Shown here: positions 46,499-55,463 of the stretch, piece by piece
Layout of the letters: each line of letters starts with the position of its first letter
Numbering within the stretch: the first letter of the stretch is position 1
The notes under the pieces: model-generated
The model's input: only the letters and a program-made list of their open reading frames with translations
Told to the model about the DNA's origin: nothing
Database searches by the model: none
From: Altererythrobacter ishigakiensis
GTDB lineage: Bacteria; Pseudomonadota; Alphaproteobacteria; Sphingomonadales; Sphingomonadaceae
Reading direction: 5' to 3'
DNA: 64,000 bases
Assembly (NCBI RefSeq): GCF_001663155.1
Contig: NZ_CP015963.1
Coordinates: 1,450,001-1,514,000, forward strand
Position numbers and translations under genes: made by a program

Positions 46499-46506
46499 GC
46501 TTTTTC

Positions 46507-47025
46507 ATGACGGATACGCCCGTCACGCCGAAATCGATCGATTTGGCCGCTGTTACCGGCGCGCATGGCGTGGCGGGCGAAGTCCGCCTGAAGCTGTTTG
46601 GCGAAGGCGTGGATGCGCTTGCCAGGCATAAGAGCTTCAACGGGGGTGACCTAACCCTCACTAAGATACGCTCTGACAACAAAGGCGGCGCGATTGCGCG
46701 CTTTGCCGAGGTGTCAGGTCGCGGCGCTGCGGAAAAGCTGCGCGGAACCGTGCTCAGCGTTTCGCGCGAGGCGCTGCCTTCGCTGGACGAAGGTGAATAT
46801 TACCACACGGACCTGGTCGGGCTGGCTGTCGTCACCGATGCGGGCGAGACTGTGGGACGGACAGTCGCCGTGCAGAACTTCGGCGCGACCGACGTAATCG
46901 AGATCGAAAAAGACCCGCCACCGGCTAAGGGCATGAAGACTTTTATGGTCCCGATGACCAAGGATGCAGTGATCGAGTGGAACGACGAAAGACTTGTGAT
47001 CGCAGCCGATTTCGTTGACGAGTAG
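46507..47025 (+). CDS. rimM: Ribosome maturation factor RimM
   Basis: Helps 30S head assembly by binding S19. It is 172 residues long, with the N-terminal barrel start AAVTGAHGVAGEVRLKLF and the C-terminal PRC-barrel region (EYYHTDLVGLAVV and PPPAKGMKTFMVPMTKD). It begins 8 bp after rpsP and is followed 3 bp later by a nitrilase gene rather than directly by trmD. Confidence 0.95.
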   Translation: MTDTPVTPKSIDLAAVTGAHGVAGEVRLKLFGEGVDALARHKSFNGGDLTLTKIRSDNKGGAIARFAEVSGRGAAEKLRGTVLSVSREALPSLDEGEYYHTDLVGLAVVTDAGETVGRTVAVQNFGATDVIEIEKDPPPAKGMKTFMVPMTKDAVIEWNDERLVIAADFVDE

Positions 47026-47028
47026 GGG

Positions 47029-47982
47029 ATGACCAAACTCAACGTCGCCATATGTCAGGCCGCGCCCATTCCGCTCGATTTTGCGGGCGGGATCGAGAAA
47101 GCAACACGGCTTGCCAAGGAAGCGATCGACAATGGCGCGCAGATGGTCGCGTTTGGCGAGACGTTCCTTGGCGGATATCCGCTGTGGCTGGATGAAGCGC
47201 CGGGGGCCGCAGTGTGGGATCATCCTGGCACAAAGGCGCTGCACGCGATCATGCTGGAGCAGGCGATTGTGCCCAATGACGAGCGGCTGTTGCCTTTGCA
47301 GGAGTTGTGCGATGAGACGGGCGCGTGCATCTCGCTCGGCGCGCATGAGCGGGTGCGCCAGAGCCTTTACAACAATCAGCTGCTGTTCCGCCCCGGCGAA
47401 GCGCCGCTGGATCACCGCAAGCTGGTGCCGACGCATGGTGAGCGGTTGATCTGGATGCGCGGCGATGGCTCGACGCTGGGTGTGCATCAGGCGGAGTGGG
47501 GCAGGCTTGGCAATTTGATCTGCTGGGAGCACTGGATGCCGCTTGCGCGCGCCGCGATGCATAACCTGGGCGAAAGCGTGCATGTCGCCGCATGGCCAAC
47601 CGTGCGCGAGCAATATGCGATTGCGAGCCGCCACTATGCGATGGAGGGGCGCAGTTTCGTGCTCGCCGCAGGGCTCGTGCAGCACCGCGCTGATCTGTTT
47701 GATGGGCTGGAAAGAGTAGGCGGCAATGATGAGGCGTTGGCTTTGTTCAACGCCATTCAAGGCGAGCGGCTGAATCGGGGCGGTTCGATGATTGTTGCTC
47801 CCGATGCGCGCGTGATTGCGCAAGCAGGCGAGGTCGAAGAAACGCTGTATGCAGAGCTGGATCTTAGAGAAATTGACCAAGGCCTCGCGAGCCTCGACAC
47901 CGATGGCCACTACTCACGCCCTGATGTTTTCGAACTCAGTGTCGATACGCGTTCGAAGGATGGGGTGAATTGGAGACAATGA
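47029..47982 (+). CDS. Nitrilase-family carbon-nitrogen hydrolase
   Basis: A 317-residue nitrilase-superfamily enzyme with the complete triad: Glu in [10 protein letters not shown], Lys in [11 protein letters not shown] and Cys in LICWEHWMP. The CWEH pattern and PTHGER are those of true nitrilases (branch 1) and relatives rather than omega-amidases. It sits inside the ribosomal cluster, 3 bp after rimM and overlapping the start of trmD by 4 bp, so it is surely co-transcribed and coupled. Its substrate is unknown. Confidence 0.9.
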   Translation: MTKLNVAICQAAPIPLDFAGGIEKATRLAKEAIDNGAQMVAFGETFLGGYPLWLDEAPGAAVWDHPGTKALHAIMLEQAIVPNDERLLPLQELCDETGACISLGAHERVRQSLYNNQLLFRPGEAPLDHRKLVPTHGERLIWMRGDGSTLGVHQAEWGRLGNLICWEHWMPLARAAMHNLGESVHVAAWPTVREQYAIASRHYAMEGRSFVLAAGLVQHRADLFDGLERVGGNDEALALFNAIQGERLNRGGSMIVAPDARVIAQAGEVEETLYAELDLREIDQGLASLDTDGHYSRPDVFELSVDTRSKDGVNWRQ

Positions 47983-48797
47983 CCTTCGCTGCCACCATCC
48001 TTACTCTCTACCCGGAGATGTTTCCCGGGCCGCTGGGCGTTAGCCTTGCGGGCAAGGCGCTCGAGCGCGGTGATTGGTCTTGTGACACGGTCAACCCGCG
48101 CGAATTCGCTTCGGATAAGCACCGCACGGTGGATGATACGCCTGCCGGTGGCGGTGCGGGCATGGTGCTGAAGGCGGATGTAATGGCCGCTGCGTTGGAT
48201 AGTCTGCTTGCAAACGGCGGAACGGGTGGACTGTCCTCAAGCAGCGAAGCGATAGGACACAAGGGTGCGGAGGGCGCGGGTGGCCCCGTCTCCATACCAA
48301 TATTGGCCATGACACCGCGCGGGAAACCGATCACGCAGGCGCGCATTCGCGAGATTGCCTCCGGACCCGGCGTCACCATCATTTGCGGCCGTTTTGAGGG
48401 GTTTGACGAGCGCTTGTTCGAGGCTCGCCCCGAAATCGAGCAAGTCAGCCTTGCCGATATCGTGCTTTCCGGCGGGGAACCGGCGGCTTTGGCGATACTT
48501 GATGCTTGCATTCGGCTGCTTCCCGGCGTAATGGGCGCGCCTTCAAGCGGACATGAGGAATCCTTCGAAGACGGATTGCTCGAATATCCGCAATACACCC
48601 GACCTCAAGAGTGGGAAGGGCGCACGATCCCTGAAGTGCTGCGATCGGGGGATCATGCGAAGATCGCAGCCTGGCGTAAAGCTCAGGCGGAAGAGACAAC
48701 ACGGCTACGCAGGCCGGACTTGTGGGAACGCTATAGTGGCGATCCGGTCCGTTCTGCCTCTGGTGTGCAGCGAAAGAAGAAGGACTTGGACCAGTGA
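47979..48797 (+). CDS. trmD: tRNA (guanine(37)-N1)-methyltransferase
   Basis: Methylates G37 in tRNAs for Leu, Pro and Arg to prevent frameshifting. The trefoil-knot SPOUT motifs are [10 protein letters not shown] and [27 protein letters not shown] 47979 overlaps the nitrilase stop (ATGA) with GGAG just upstream. It is 272 residues long, and its stop overlaps the GTG start of rplS. Confidence 0.96.
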   Translation: MTFAATILTLYPEMFPGPLGVSLAGKALERGDWSCDTVNPREFASDKHRTVDDTPAGGGAGMVLKADVMAAALDSLLANGGTGGLSSSSEAIGHKGAEGAGGPVSIPILAMTPRGKPITQARIREIASGPGVTIICGRFEGFDERLFEARPEIEQVSLADIVLSGGEPAALAILDACIRLLPGVMGAPSSGHEESFEDGLLEYPQYTRPQEWEGRTIPEVLRSGDHAKIAAWRKAQAEETTRLRRPDLWERYSGDPVRSASGVQRKKKDLDQ

Positions 48798-49162
48798 ACC
48801 TGATCCAGCAGATCGAAGCGGAAGAAATTGCCAAGGCTGGCAAAGACATTCCTGAATTTCGCGCAGGCGACACCGTTCGTGTCGGCGTGAAGGTTAAGGA
48901 AGGCAACCGCGAACGTATTCAGAATTTCGAAGGCGTGGTGATTGCACGTTCGAACCGCGGAATGGGCTCGAACTTCACCGTGCGCAAGATGAGCTTTGGC
49001 GAAGGTGTTGAGCGTGTATTCCCGCTTTACGCGCCGATCGTTGACAGCATCACTGTGGTTCGCCGCGGTGTCGTGCGTCGCGCGAAGCTTTACTATCTGC
49101 GTGGCCGCACCGGTAAGCGTGCGCGTATCGCAGAACGTCGGGATAACGCTCCTAAGGCGTAA
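48794..49162 (+). CDS. rplS: 50S ribosomal protein L19
   Basis: A 122-residue ribosomal protein at the 30S-50S interface. Typical segments are [22 protein letters not shown] and [21 protein letters not shown]. The start is GTG 48794, overlapping trmD by 4 bp. It is the last gene of the cluster, with a strong terminator 24 nt after the stop. Confidence 0.97.
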   Translation: MNLIQQIEAEEIAKAGKDIPEFRAGDTVRVGVKVKEGNRERIQNFEGVVIARSNRGMGSNFTVRKMSFGEGVERVFPLYAPIVDSITVVRRGVVRRAKLYYLRGRTGKRARIAERRDNAPKA

Positions 49163-49186
49163 GTCTCACATCAACGAAATAGAGAA

Positions 49187-49214
49187 GGGCGGTCCACCAC
49201 GGGCCGCCCTTTTT
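49187..49214 (+). terminator. Terminator of the ffh-rplS cluster
   Basis: GGGCGGTCC (49187-49195) pairs with GGGCCGCCC (49201-49209) with one T-G pair and an ACCAC loop, followed by five T residues. Confidence 0.93.
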
Positions 49215-49232
49215 CGTTCTGGGGACCTTTTT

Positions 49233-49311
49233 CGTCATTGCGAGCGTTAGCGAAGCAATCCATGGTACATCCTTGGATTGCCGCGCAACCTAACGGTTGC
49301 TCGCAATGACG
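49233..49311. repeat. 79-bp nested palindromic repeat (REP/MITE-like)
   Basis: The outer arms CGTCATTGCGAGC (49233-49245) and GCTCGCAATGACG (49299-49311) are exact reverse complements. Inside them CGTTAG/CTAACG and GCAATCCA/TGGATTGC (49255-49262 and 49274-49281) also pair in nested order, so the whole unit can fold into one long hairpin or cruciform. A local hairpin GCAACC-TAAC-GGTTGC is an alternative fold. The arm sequence resembles the GTCATTGCGAGC...GCAATCC repeats known to be dispersed in many bacterial genomes. It lies between the rplS terminator and the S9 peptidase gene. Confidence 0.88.
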
Positions 49312-49338
49312 ATGAAATAAGAGGTCTACCCCATTGCT

Positions 49339-51564
49339 ATGCGCACATTGCTTGCTGTTGCTGCTTCGCTTGCCTTTGCCACTCCAACACTCGCGGATGA
49401 TCACGCAATGAGTGATGCACCAGAACTGACTTTTGAGCGTGTCTTTGCCTCGCCCAGCCTTAATGGTTCCAGCCCGCGCGAGGCCAAGCTGTCGCCTGAT
49501 GGGCGCTATCTGACGCTGCTGCGCAATCGCGAGGATGACAGCGCGCGTTATGATCTGTGGGGCTATGACCGCGAAACTGGCGATTGGACCATGTTGGTCG
49601 ATAGCGAGAAGCTCAGTTCCGGTCGTACTTTGTCCGAAGATGAGTTGATGCAGCGTGAGCGCCAGCGCGTCGGCAATCTGAAGGGCATTATCAGCTATCA
49701 ATGGGCGAGTGACGGGAAGTCCGTGCTCGTGCCGCTGGACGGTGATCTGTACCTCGCCGGGCTTGATGGTTCGGTCACTCAGCTGACCGATACCGAGGAA
49801 AGCGAACTCAATCCCAAGCTCAGCCCGCGCGGCGGATATGTCTCATTCGTGCGTGACCGCCAGCTCTGGGTCGGTGAAGTCGGCGCGGAAGCCAAGCCGA
49901 TAACCCTCAAAGAGGGCGAGAATATTCGCTGGGGTGAGGCCGAGTTCGTTGCACAGGAAGAGATGGCGCGCCTAACCGGCTTCTGGTGGGACGGGAATGA
50001 CACGCGCATCGCGGTCCAGCGCACCGATGAAACACCCGTCGCGGTGGTGAACCGCGCCGCGATTGGCGCGACCGGCACACGGGTTTTCTCGCAGAAATAC
50101 CCATTTGCGGGCAGCGACAATGCACTGGTTGAGCTCTACATCATGGACCCGGAAGGCGGAAACCAAGTGAAGGTCGATCTGGGTGAGGAGACCGACATCT
50201 ATCTCGCACGCGTGGACTGGGGGCCGGACGACTATCTTTACGTCCAGCGCCAGAACCGCGAGCAGACCGTGCTCGATATGCTGCGGGTCGATCCGAAGAC
50301 CGGGACAAGCGAAGTGTGGTTCACGGAGAACGCAGCGCGTGAGGAATTCTGGATCAACCTTGACGACAATTACCGCTTCCTCAACGACGGATCGCTGATC
50401 TGGTGGAGCGAGCGCGACGGTTTTGGGCACCTCTATCGATTTGCCGAAGGCGAATGGGCGCAGCTTACCAGCGGCGAGTGGGTCGTCACCGGCCTCGTGG
50501 GTGTCGATCAGGAGCGCGGCAGGCTGTACTTTGAAGGCAATGCCGATGGCGTGCTGGAACGCCATATCTACGCGCTTGATCTCGATACACCGGGCGAATG
50601 GACGCGGCTGACCGAGCCGGGATTCGTCAACTCGGCGAGCATGGACAAGAAGGGGCAATCGCTGCTGATTTCGCGTTCGGCATCGAACCAGCCACCGCAA
50701 ACCTATCTGGCCGATACTGACGGCAATCGCATCGCATGGGTGGAAGAAAACGCGCTCAACGCGGATCATCCCTATGCGCCGCATCTGGCCAGCCATGTTG
50801 CGCCCGAGTTTGGCACGATCCCTGCCGAAGACGGTACGCCGCTGCATTACATGATGCTCAAGCCGGAGATGGAGCCGGGCAAGAAATACCCTGTGTTCTT
50901 CTACCACTATGGCGGGCCTGGCCCGCAGTTGGTTGATCGCGGTTGGGATGGCGCGCTGGCGCAGGCTGTGGTCGACAAGGGCTACATCTGGTTCGCGCTC
51001 GACAACCGCGGATCGAACAATCGCGGGGTCGATTTCGAACAGCCGATTTACCGCGCGATGGGCGGCGTTGAAGTGCGCGATCAGGCGAAGGGGACCGAGT
51101 ACCTCAAGACGCTCGATTTCGTCGATCCGGACAAGATCGCGATCTATGGCTGGTCCTACGGTGGCTATATGACGCTCAAGCGCTTGCAGGCAGAGCCGGG
51201 CGTATACGCGGCGGGCATTTCCGGCGCGCCTGTGACCAAGTGGGAGCTTTACGACACCCACTATACCGAGCGGTACATGGGCGACCCGCGCCTTGTGCCT
51301 GAAGCTTACACCGCTGCCAATGCGATGGCGGATGCAACCAAGATGTCCGATCCGCTGCTGCTGGTGCACGGTATGGCGGATGACAATGTGGTTTTCGAAC
51401 ACTCGTCAGAGCTCATTGCGGAGCTGCAAGGCAACAATGTGCCGTTCGAAATGATGCTCTATCCCGGCTACACACATCGCGTGGCGGGTGAGCAGATTTC
51501 ACCGCATCTGTGGTACACCTATTTCAGCTTCCTCGCGCGGCATGGAGTAACTCCGCCGGAATAA
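49339..51564 (+). CDS. S9B dipeptidyl peptidase IV-like serine peptidase
   Basis: A 741-residue exported peptidase. The signal peptide is MRTLLAVAASLAFATPTLA. A beta-propeller region follows (residues 30-480), with the QEEMARL helix whose Glu pair binds the free amino terminus of substrates in DPP IV. The C-terminal alpha/beta-hydrolase has the nucleophile in GWSYGGYM, the Asp in HGMADDNV and the His in YPGYTHR. It should remove X-Pro or X-Ala dipeptides in the periplasm. It is monocistronic, converging on a hydrolase gene with 7 bp between stops. Confidence 0.93.
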   Translation: MRTLLAVAASLAFATPTLADDHAMSDAPELTFERVFASPSLNGSSPREAKLSPDGRYLTLLRNREDDSARYDLWGYDRETGDWTMLVDSEKLSSGRTLSEDELMQRERQRVGNLKGIISYQWASDGKSVLVPLDGDLYLAGLDGSVTQLTDTEESELNPKLSPRGGYVSFVRDRQLWVGEVGAEAKPITLKEGENIRWGEAEFVAQEEMARLTGFWWDGNDTRIAVQRTDETPVAVVNRAAIGATGTRVFSQKYPFAGSDNALVELYIMDPEGGNQVKVDLGEETDIYLARVDWGPDDYLYVQRQNREQTVLDMLRVDPKTGTSEVWFTENAAREEFWINLDDNYRFLNDGSLIWWSERDGFGHLYRFAEGEWAQLTSGEWVVTGLVGVDQERGRLYFEGNADGVLERHIYALDLDTPGEWTRLTEPGFVNSASMDKKGQSLLISRSASNQPPQTYLADTDGNRIAWVEENALNADHPYAPHLASHVAPEFGTIPAEDGTPLHYMMLKPEMEPGKKYPVFFYHYGGPGPQLVDRGWDGALAQAVVDKGYIWFALDNRGSNNRGVDFEQPIYRAMGGVEVRDQAKGTEYLKTLDFVDPDKIAIYGWSYGGYMTLKRLQAEPGVYAAGISGAPVTKWELYDTHYTERYMGDPRLVPEAYTAANAMADATKMSDPLLLVHGMADDNVVFEHSSELIAELQGNNVPFEMMLYPGYTHRVAGEQISPHLWYTYFSFLARHGVTPPE

Positions 51565-51571
51565 GGCGGGG

Positions 51572-52432
51572 CTATCCAGCCAACCATTCGAGTACCTTGG
51601 CGGTGACTTCGCCAGGTGCTTCCACATGCGGATAATGCCCGATTGTGGGCAGCAAATGGTGGCGCGCATTGGGCAGCACCTGGCACCATTTGCGATAGGC
51701 GTGCTCGCCGGACACTGGATCAAGCGCACCATTGATCAAGCCGATACGCGCCTGCGTATGTTCCAACGCGCTCACCCAGCGCGCCTCATGTTCGCGGCGA
51801 TCGGCGATGTAGTGCAGCAGCTTGTGAAAGATCAGATTGCCGTCATTCTCGCTCATGAACTCCCAAAACTCGTCCAGTTCAGCCTCGGTGGGCTGAGTGT
51901 CTGGGCCGAAAACTTCCGAGAAGCTTTTTCCGAAGCCTTTGCGGTTCATTAGCCGACTGATGATGAAGCCTATGGGCGAAGTGCCGAGTTTCTGGATTGG
52001 CCGCGGGCGGTGCTGATCCGGGAAAATCCCTCCGTTAAGGAAGAGCATTTGCCCAAGGCCCGTCGCGCCTGATCCCTCATGCTGCCGCGCAAGCAATTCC
52101 TGACCCACCGACACACCATAGTCATGCACAAGCGCATCGAACTCGTTGATCCCAAGGTGTGAAAGCATGGCTTCCTGAAGATCAGTCTGGCGGTGGATCG
52201 AATAACCTGAACGGGGTTTTGCGGACAAACCAAAGCCCAACATGTCGCACGCGATCAGGCTGTACCGCTTGGAGAGCTCCTCCCATACTGGCGCCCAATC
52301 CCACGAGCAGGTGGGAAATCCATGAACCAGCAGAAGCGGCGGGCCTTCCCCGCCCGTCCAATAGGCAATCTGGTGCCCTTCAAAGGTGAAATAGTTCGCG
52401 CGGCTGCGCCAGTCTGCTGTATCGGCGTGCAT
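51572..52432 (-). CDS. Alpha/beta hydrolase, epoxide hydrolase / haloalkane dehalogenase-like
   Basis: A 286-residue alpha/beta hydrolase. The oxyanion motif is LVHGFPTCSWDW. The nucleophile is an Asp in LVHDYGVSVGQ, not a Ser, which puts it with epoxide hydrolases and haloalkane dehalogenases. The catalytic His is in IGHYPHVEAP. Which reaction it performs cannot be told from the sequence; the residue after the Asp is Tyr, whereas classic dehalogenases have Trp there. ATG 52432 is preferred with AGAGGAA upstream. It is divergent from asd across 75 bp. Confidence 0.88.
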   Translation of the reverse strand: MHADTADWRSRANYFTFEGHQIAYWTGGEGPPLLLVHGFPTCSWDWAPVWEELSKRYSLIACDMLGFGLSAKPRSGYSIHRQTDLQEAMLSHLGINEFDALVHDYGVSVGQELLARQHEGSGATGLGQMLFLNGGIFPDQHRPRPIQKLGTSPIGFIISRLMNRKGFGKSFSEVFGPDTQPTEAELDEFWEFMSENDGNLIFHKLLHYIADRREHEARWVSALEHTQARIGLINGALDPVSGEHAYRKWCQVLPNARHHLLPTIGHYPHVEAPGEVTAKVLEWLAG

Positions 52433-52507
52433 AGGATTTCCTCTTGCCATGCAGGGCTACCTTCGGCAGCGGGGCGTGCAAGCAATTTTATGCGACGGAG
52501 AATGTAA

Positions 52508-53533
52508 TTGGGTTATCGTGTGGCCGTTGTTGGAGCGACCGGAAATGTCGGGCGTGAAATGATGCAGATCCTTGCCGAGCGGGAGTTTCCTTGTGACGAA
52601 GTCGCAGCGGTTGCTTCATCGCGCTCGCACGGGACTGAGGTGGAATTTGGCGACACCGGCAAGATGCTCAAGTGCCGCAATATCGAACATTTCGACTGGG
52701 CAGGCTGGGACATCGCTCTGTTCGCTGCCGGCAGTGGGCCGGCGAAAGAGTATGCGCCCAAGGCAGCGGCGGCAGGTTGTGTGGTCATCGACAACAGCTC
52801 GCTCTACCGGATGGAGCCTGACGTTCCGCTGATCGTGCCGGAGGTTAATCCTGAAGCGATCGACGACTATTCCAAGCGCAACATCATCGCGAACCCAAAT
52901 TGCTCGACCGCGCAGATGGTGGTGGCATTGAAGCCGCTTCACGATGCGGCGACGATCAAGCGCGTGGTTGTATCGACATACCAATCCGTATCGGGTGCAG
53001 GCAAGGCGGGCATGGACGAGCTGTTCAGCCAGAGCCGCGCAATCTTTGTTGGTGACCCGATTGAAGCGGAAAAATTCACCAAGCAGATCGCCTTCAACGT
53101 GATCCCGCATATAGACAGCTTCCTGGACGATGGATCGACCAAGGAAGAATGGAAGATGGTGGTCGAGACCAAGAAGATTCTGGACCCCAAGATCAAACTG
53201 AATGCCACATGCGTGCGGGTGCCGGTGTTCGTTGGCCACTCCGAAGCGATCAATATCGAATTTGAGAACGAAATCAGCGCGGACCAGGCAATGGAGATCC
53301 TGCGCGAAGCGCCCGGCATCATGCTGGTCGATAAGCGCGAGGATGGAGGCTACGTCACGCCGGTCGAATGTGCGGGCGACGGCGCAACCTATGTCAGTCG
53401 CGTTCGCGAAGACCCGACAGTCGAAAACGGCCTGACCATCTGGTGCGTTTCTGACAATCTACGCAAAGGCGCCGCGCTGAATGCGGTACAGATTGCAGAG
53501 CTGCTGGGCCGTACGCATCTGAAAAAGGGCTGA
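52508..53533 (+). CDS. asd: Aspartate-semialdehyde dehydrogenase
   Basis: Makes aspartate semialdehyde for lysine, threonine, methionine and peptidoglycan. The NADP loop GATGNVGREMM is at the start. The catalytic Cys is in NPNCSTAQMV, and substrate residues lie in SVSGAGKAGMDEL and RVPVFVGHSEA. It is 341 residues long. The start is TTG 52508 with GGAG 8 nt upstream. It is followed 2 bp later by the DDAH-like gene. Confidence 0.96.
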   Translation: MGYRVAVVGATGNVGREMMQILAEREFPCDEVAAVASSRSHGTEVEFGDTGKMLKCRNIEHFDWAGWDIALFAAGSGPAKEYAPKAAAAGCVVIDNSSLYRMEPDVPLIVPEVNPEAIDDYSKRNIIANPNCSTAQMVVALKPLHDAATIKRVVVSTYQSVSGAGKAGMDELFSQSRAIFVGDPIEAEKFTKQIAFNVIPHIDSFLDDGSTKEEWKMVVETKKILDPKIKLNATCVRVPVFVGHSEAINIEFENEISADQAMEILREAPGIMLVDKREDGGYVTPVECAGDGATYVSRVREDPTVENGLTIWCVSDNLRKGAALNAVQIAELLGRTHLKKG

Positions 53534-53535
53534 GT

Positions 53536-54324
53536 TTGAGCGCTTTTGATTTCACGCATGCGCTTGTCCGCGAACCGGCAACTTCGGTGACCGACGGGCT
53601 GCGTGACGGGGATCATGCCGGGCCTTCCTACGATGCAGTTAAGCGCGAGTATGAGTCATATATCGCCACGTTGAGAAAGCTCGGGCTTGAGGTCGACGAG
53701 CTTCCCGCGCTTGAAGACTATCCGGACTCGATCTTTGTCGAAGACCCGGCGCTTGTGTTCAGCGAAGGGGCGATCCTGCTTCGTCCCGGCGCACCCACGC
53801 GGGCAGGTGAAGTGGCTGAGATCGCGCCGGAACTCGAAGCGCGCTTTGAGCGGGTGCTGAAACTCCGCAATGGATATGTCGATGGCGGCGATGTTCTCAC
53901 TACGCCGGATGAAGTGCTGATTGGCTTGTCCGAACGGACAGATGCAGCGGGCGCGAACGCTCTTATCGCGGCTCTGGCTGAGCTGGGGCGCAAGGGCAGG
54001 GTAGTCACCACGCCGCCCGGCGTCCTGCATTTCAAGACGGGCTGCGGGCTGATCGACGAAGAGACCGTCGCAATCTCAGCCGCGCTTGATGATGCTGAGA
54101 TGTTCGGTGCCCTGGAGCGCATGATTCTCCCCGCTGGCGAAGAAGCAGCCGCCAATATCCTGCGTATCCGCGATACAGTGCTGATCGGTGAAGGATTTCC
54201 CAAGACTCGTGAAATGATTGAGAACCGCGGCGTAGAAACGCTGGCGCTGCCCATCTCCGAGATCGCCAAGATTGATGCGGGGCTGTCTTGCATGTCGCTG
54301 AGGTGGCTGGCCGTCGCAAGCTAA
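53536..54324 (+). CDS. Dimethylarginine dimethylaminohydrolase-like amidinotransferase-superfamily protein
   Basis: A 262-residue guanidino-modifying enzyme. It shows DSIFVEDPALVF, GYVDGGDVL, the catalytic His in LHFKTGCGLID and the nucleophilic Cys in GLSCMSLRW near the C-terminus, the pattern of DDAH, which turns methylated arginine into citrulline. Arginine deiminase or another guanidine hydrolase is possible. The start is TTG 53536, only 2 bp after asd, so it is probably translated together with it. The link to aspartate-family synthesis is unclear. Confidence 0.85.
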   Translation: MSAFDFTHALVREPATSVTDGLRDGDHAGPSYDAVKREYESYIATLRKLGLEVDELPALEDYPDSIFVEDPALVFSEGAILLRPGAPTRAGEVAEIAPELEARFERVLKLRNGYVDGGDVLTTPDEVLIGLSERTDAAGANALIAALAELGRKGRVVTTPPGVLHFKTGCGLIDEETVAISAALDDAEMFGALERMILPAGEEAAANILRIRDTVLIGEGFPKTREMIENRGVETLALPISEIAKIDAGLSCMSLRWLAVAS

Positions 54325-54363
54325 GGCTGGCGAGGAATGCCATTCGCGGCTAGCGTGCGCCGC

Positions 54364-55014
54364 ATGACACTTGCAGCCGATCTTTTCTTCAGCTTCCGCT
54401 CGCCTTACAGCTACCTGGCCATCGGGCGGTACCGCGACCTTTCCGAAACGCACAATGTCGATATCACGCTAAGGCCGGTCTATCCGATCGCCATCCGCGA
54501 CCCGGACATCCTGTTTACCGGCACGCCGCTGGCAGGGCGATATATCTTTATGGATGCCGCACGCTCGGCTCAGATGCTGGGCATTCCCTATCGCTGGCCT
54601 CGGCCAGATCCGATTGTCCAGAACCTGGCGACGCGCGAGATTGCGGCGGAACAGCCCTACATCTACCGCCTCACCCGCATGGGTCAGGCCGCGGCGAATC
54701 GGGGCAAGGGCCTTGCATTCGCTGATGAGGTTTCGAAGATCATCTGGTCAGGCAACACCGATGACTGGCACGAAGGCGCGCACATGGCACAGGCTGTGGC
54801 GCGCGCGGGCCTGGACCTGGCAGAGCTTGACGCGGAAGTTTCTGCCCAGGCCGAAGAACTCGATGCAGAAATCGCCGCTAATGAAAAGGCGCTTGAAGCT
54901 GGCGGTCATTGGGGCGTGCCGACACTGGTGTTCGAAGGCGAACCATTCTTCGGACAGGACCGGGTAGAGATGGCCAAGTGGCGCATGGAGCAGAAGGGGC
55001 TGGCCAAGCGATGA
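54364..55014 (+). CDS. DsbA-fold isomerase (2-hydroxychromene-2-carboxylate isomerase family)
   Basis: A 216-residue thioredoxin-fold protein. DLFFSFRSPYSYLA carries the Ser of the HCCA isomerase / kappa-GST family in place of a CXXC pair, and GHWGVPTLVFEGEPFFGQDR has the cis-Pro loop. It probably binds glutathione and acts on an aromatic or quinone-like compound. ATG 54364 is used. It lies 39 bp after the DDAH-like gene and overlaps the GFA gene by 4 bp. Confidence 0.85.
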   Translation: MTLAADLFFSFRSPYSYLAIGRYRDLSETHNVDITLRPVYPIAIRDPDILFTGTPLAGRYIFMDAARSAQMLGIPYRWPRPDPIVQNLATREIAAEQPYIYRLTRMGQAAANRGKGLAFADEVSKIIWSGNTDDWHEGAHMAQAVARAGLDLAELDAEVSAQAEELDAEIAANEKALEAGGHWGVPTLVFEGEPFFGQDRVEMAKWRMEQKGLAKR

Positions 55015-55463
55015 CCGCCACTCTGACTGGTGGTTGCCAATGCGGTGCCGTGACCTATCGTGCCGTGGCCGAACCCAAGGGATACGCCTGCCACTGCCTC
55101 GATTGCCAGAAGCAATCCTCAAGCGCGTTCGGCATTTCTCTGCCTATGGATGCGACGGATTTGACCGTTGATGGGGAGCTAGGCTGCTACACCAAGACCG
55201 CAGACAGCGGCGCTCAGACCGATTGCTACTTTTGTCCCAGTTGCGGCAGCCGGATCTATCACGAAGGCAAGAGCAGGCCGGGCAAGGTGACGATCAAGGC
55301 GGGGACACTTGATGACACCTCCGCACTCGTACTGACCGGTCAAGTCTGGACCAGCCGCAAGCAGCCTTGGCTTGATCTCGATCCCGATTTGCCGGCTTGG
55401 GAAACGCAGCCGACTTCGCCAGAAGAATGGGAATTGCTTTGGAGTGGCAAGGGCGAAGAATGA
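55011..55463 (+). CDS. GFA family zinc protein (glutathione-dependent formaldehyde-activating type)
   Basis: A 150-residue protein with the GFA-domain cysteines: GGCQCGAV, CHCLDCQKQSSSAFG and CPSCGSRIYHEG. These bind zinc in the S-hydroxymethylglutathione synthase (Gfa) family. Most relatives have unknown substrates, so formaldehyde chemistry is not asserted. Start and stop overlap the neighbouring genes by 4 bp each (ATGA), giving tight coupling. Confidence 0.9.
   Translation: MTATLTGGCQCGAVTYRAVAEPKGYACHCLDCQKQSSSAFGISLPMDATDLTVDGELGCYTKTADSGAQTDCYFCPSCGSRIYHEGKSRPGKVTIKAGTLDDTSALVLTGQVWTSRKQPWLDLDPDLPAWETQPTSPEEWELLWSGKGEE

Noticed and set aside
46714..47910. 398-residue minus-strand frame over rimM and the nitrilase
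   Set aside because: Antisense to two well-supported genes and spans their junction.
49972..51402. 476-residue minus-strand frame inside the S9 peptidase gene
   Set aside because: Antisense shadow of a clearly real peptidase; His/Arg-rich composition is that of a complementary frame.
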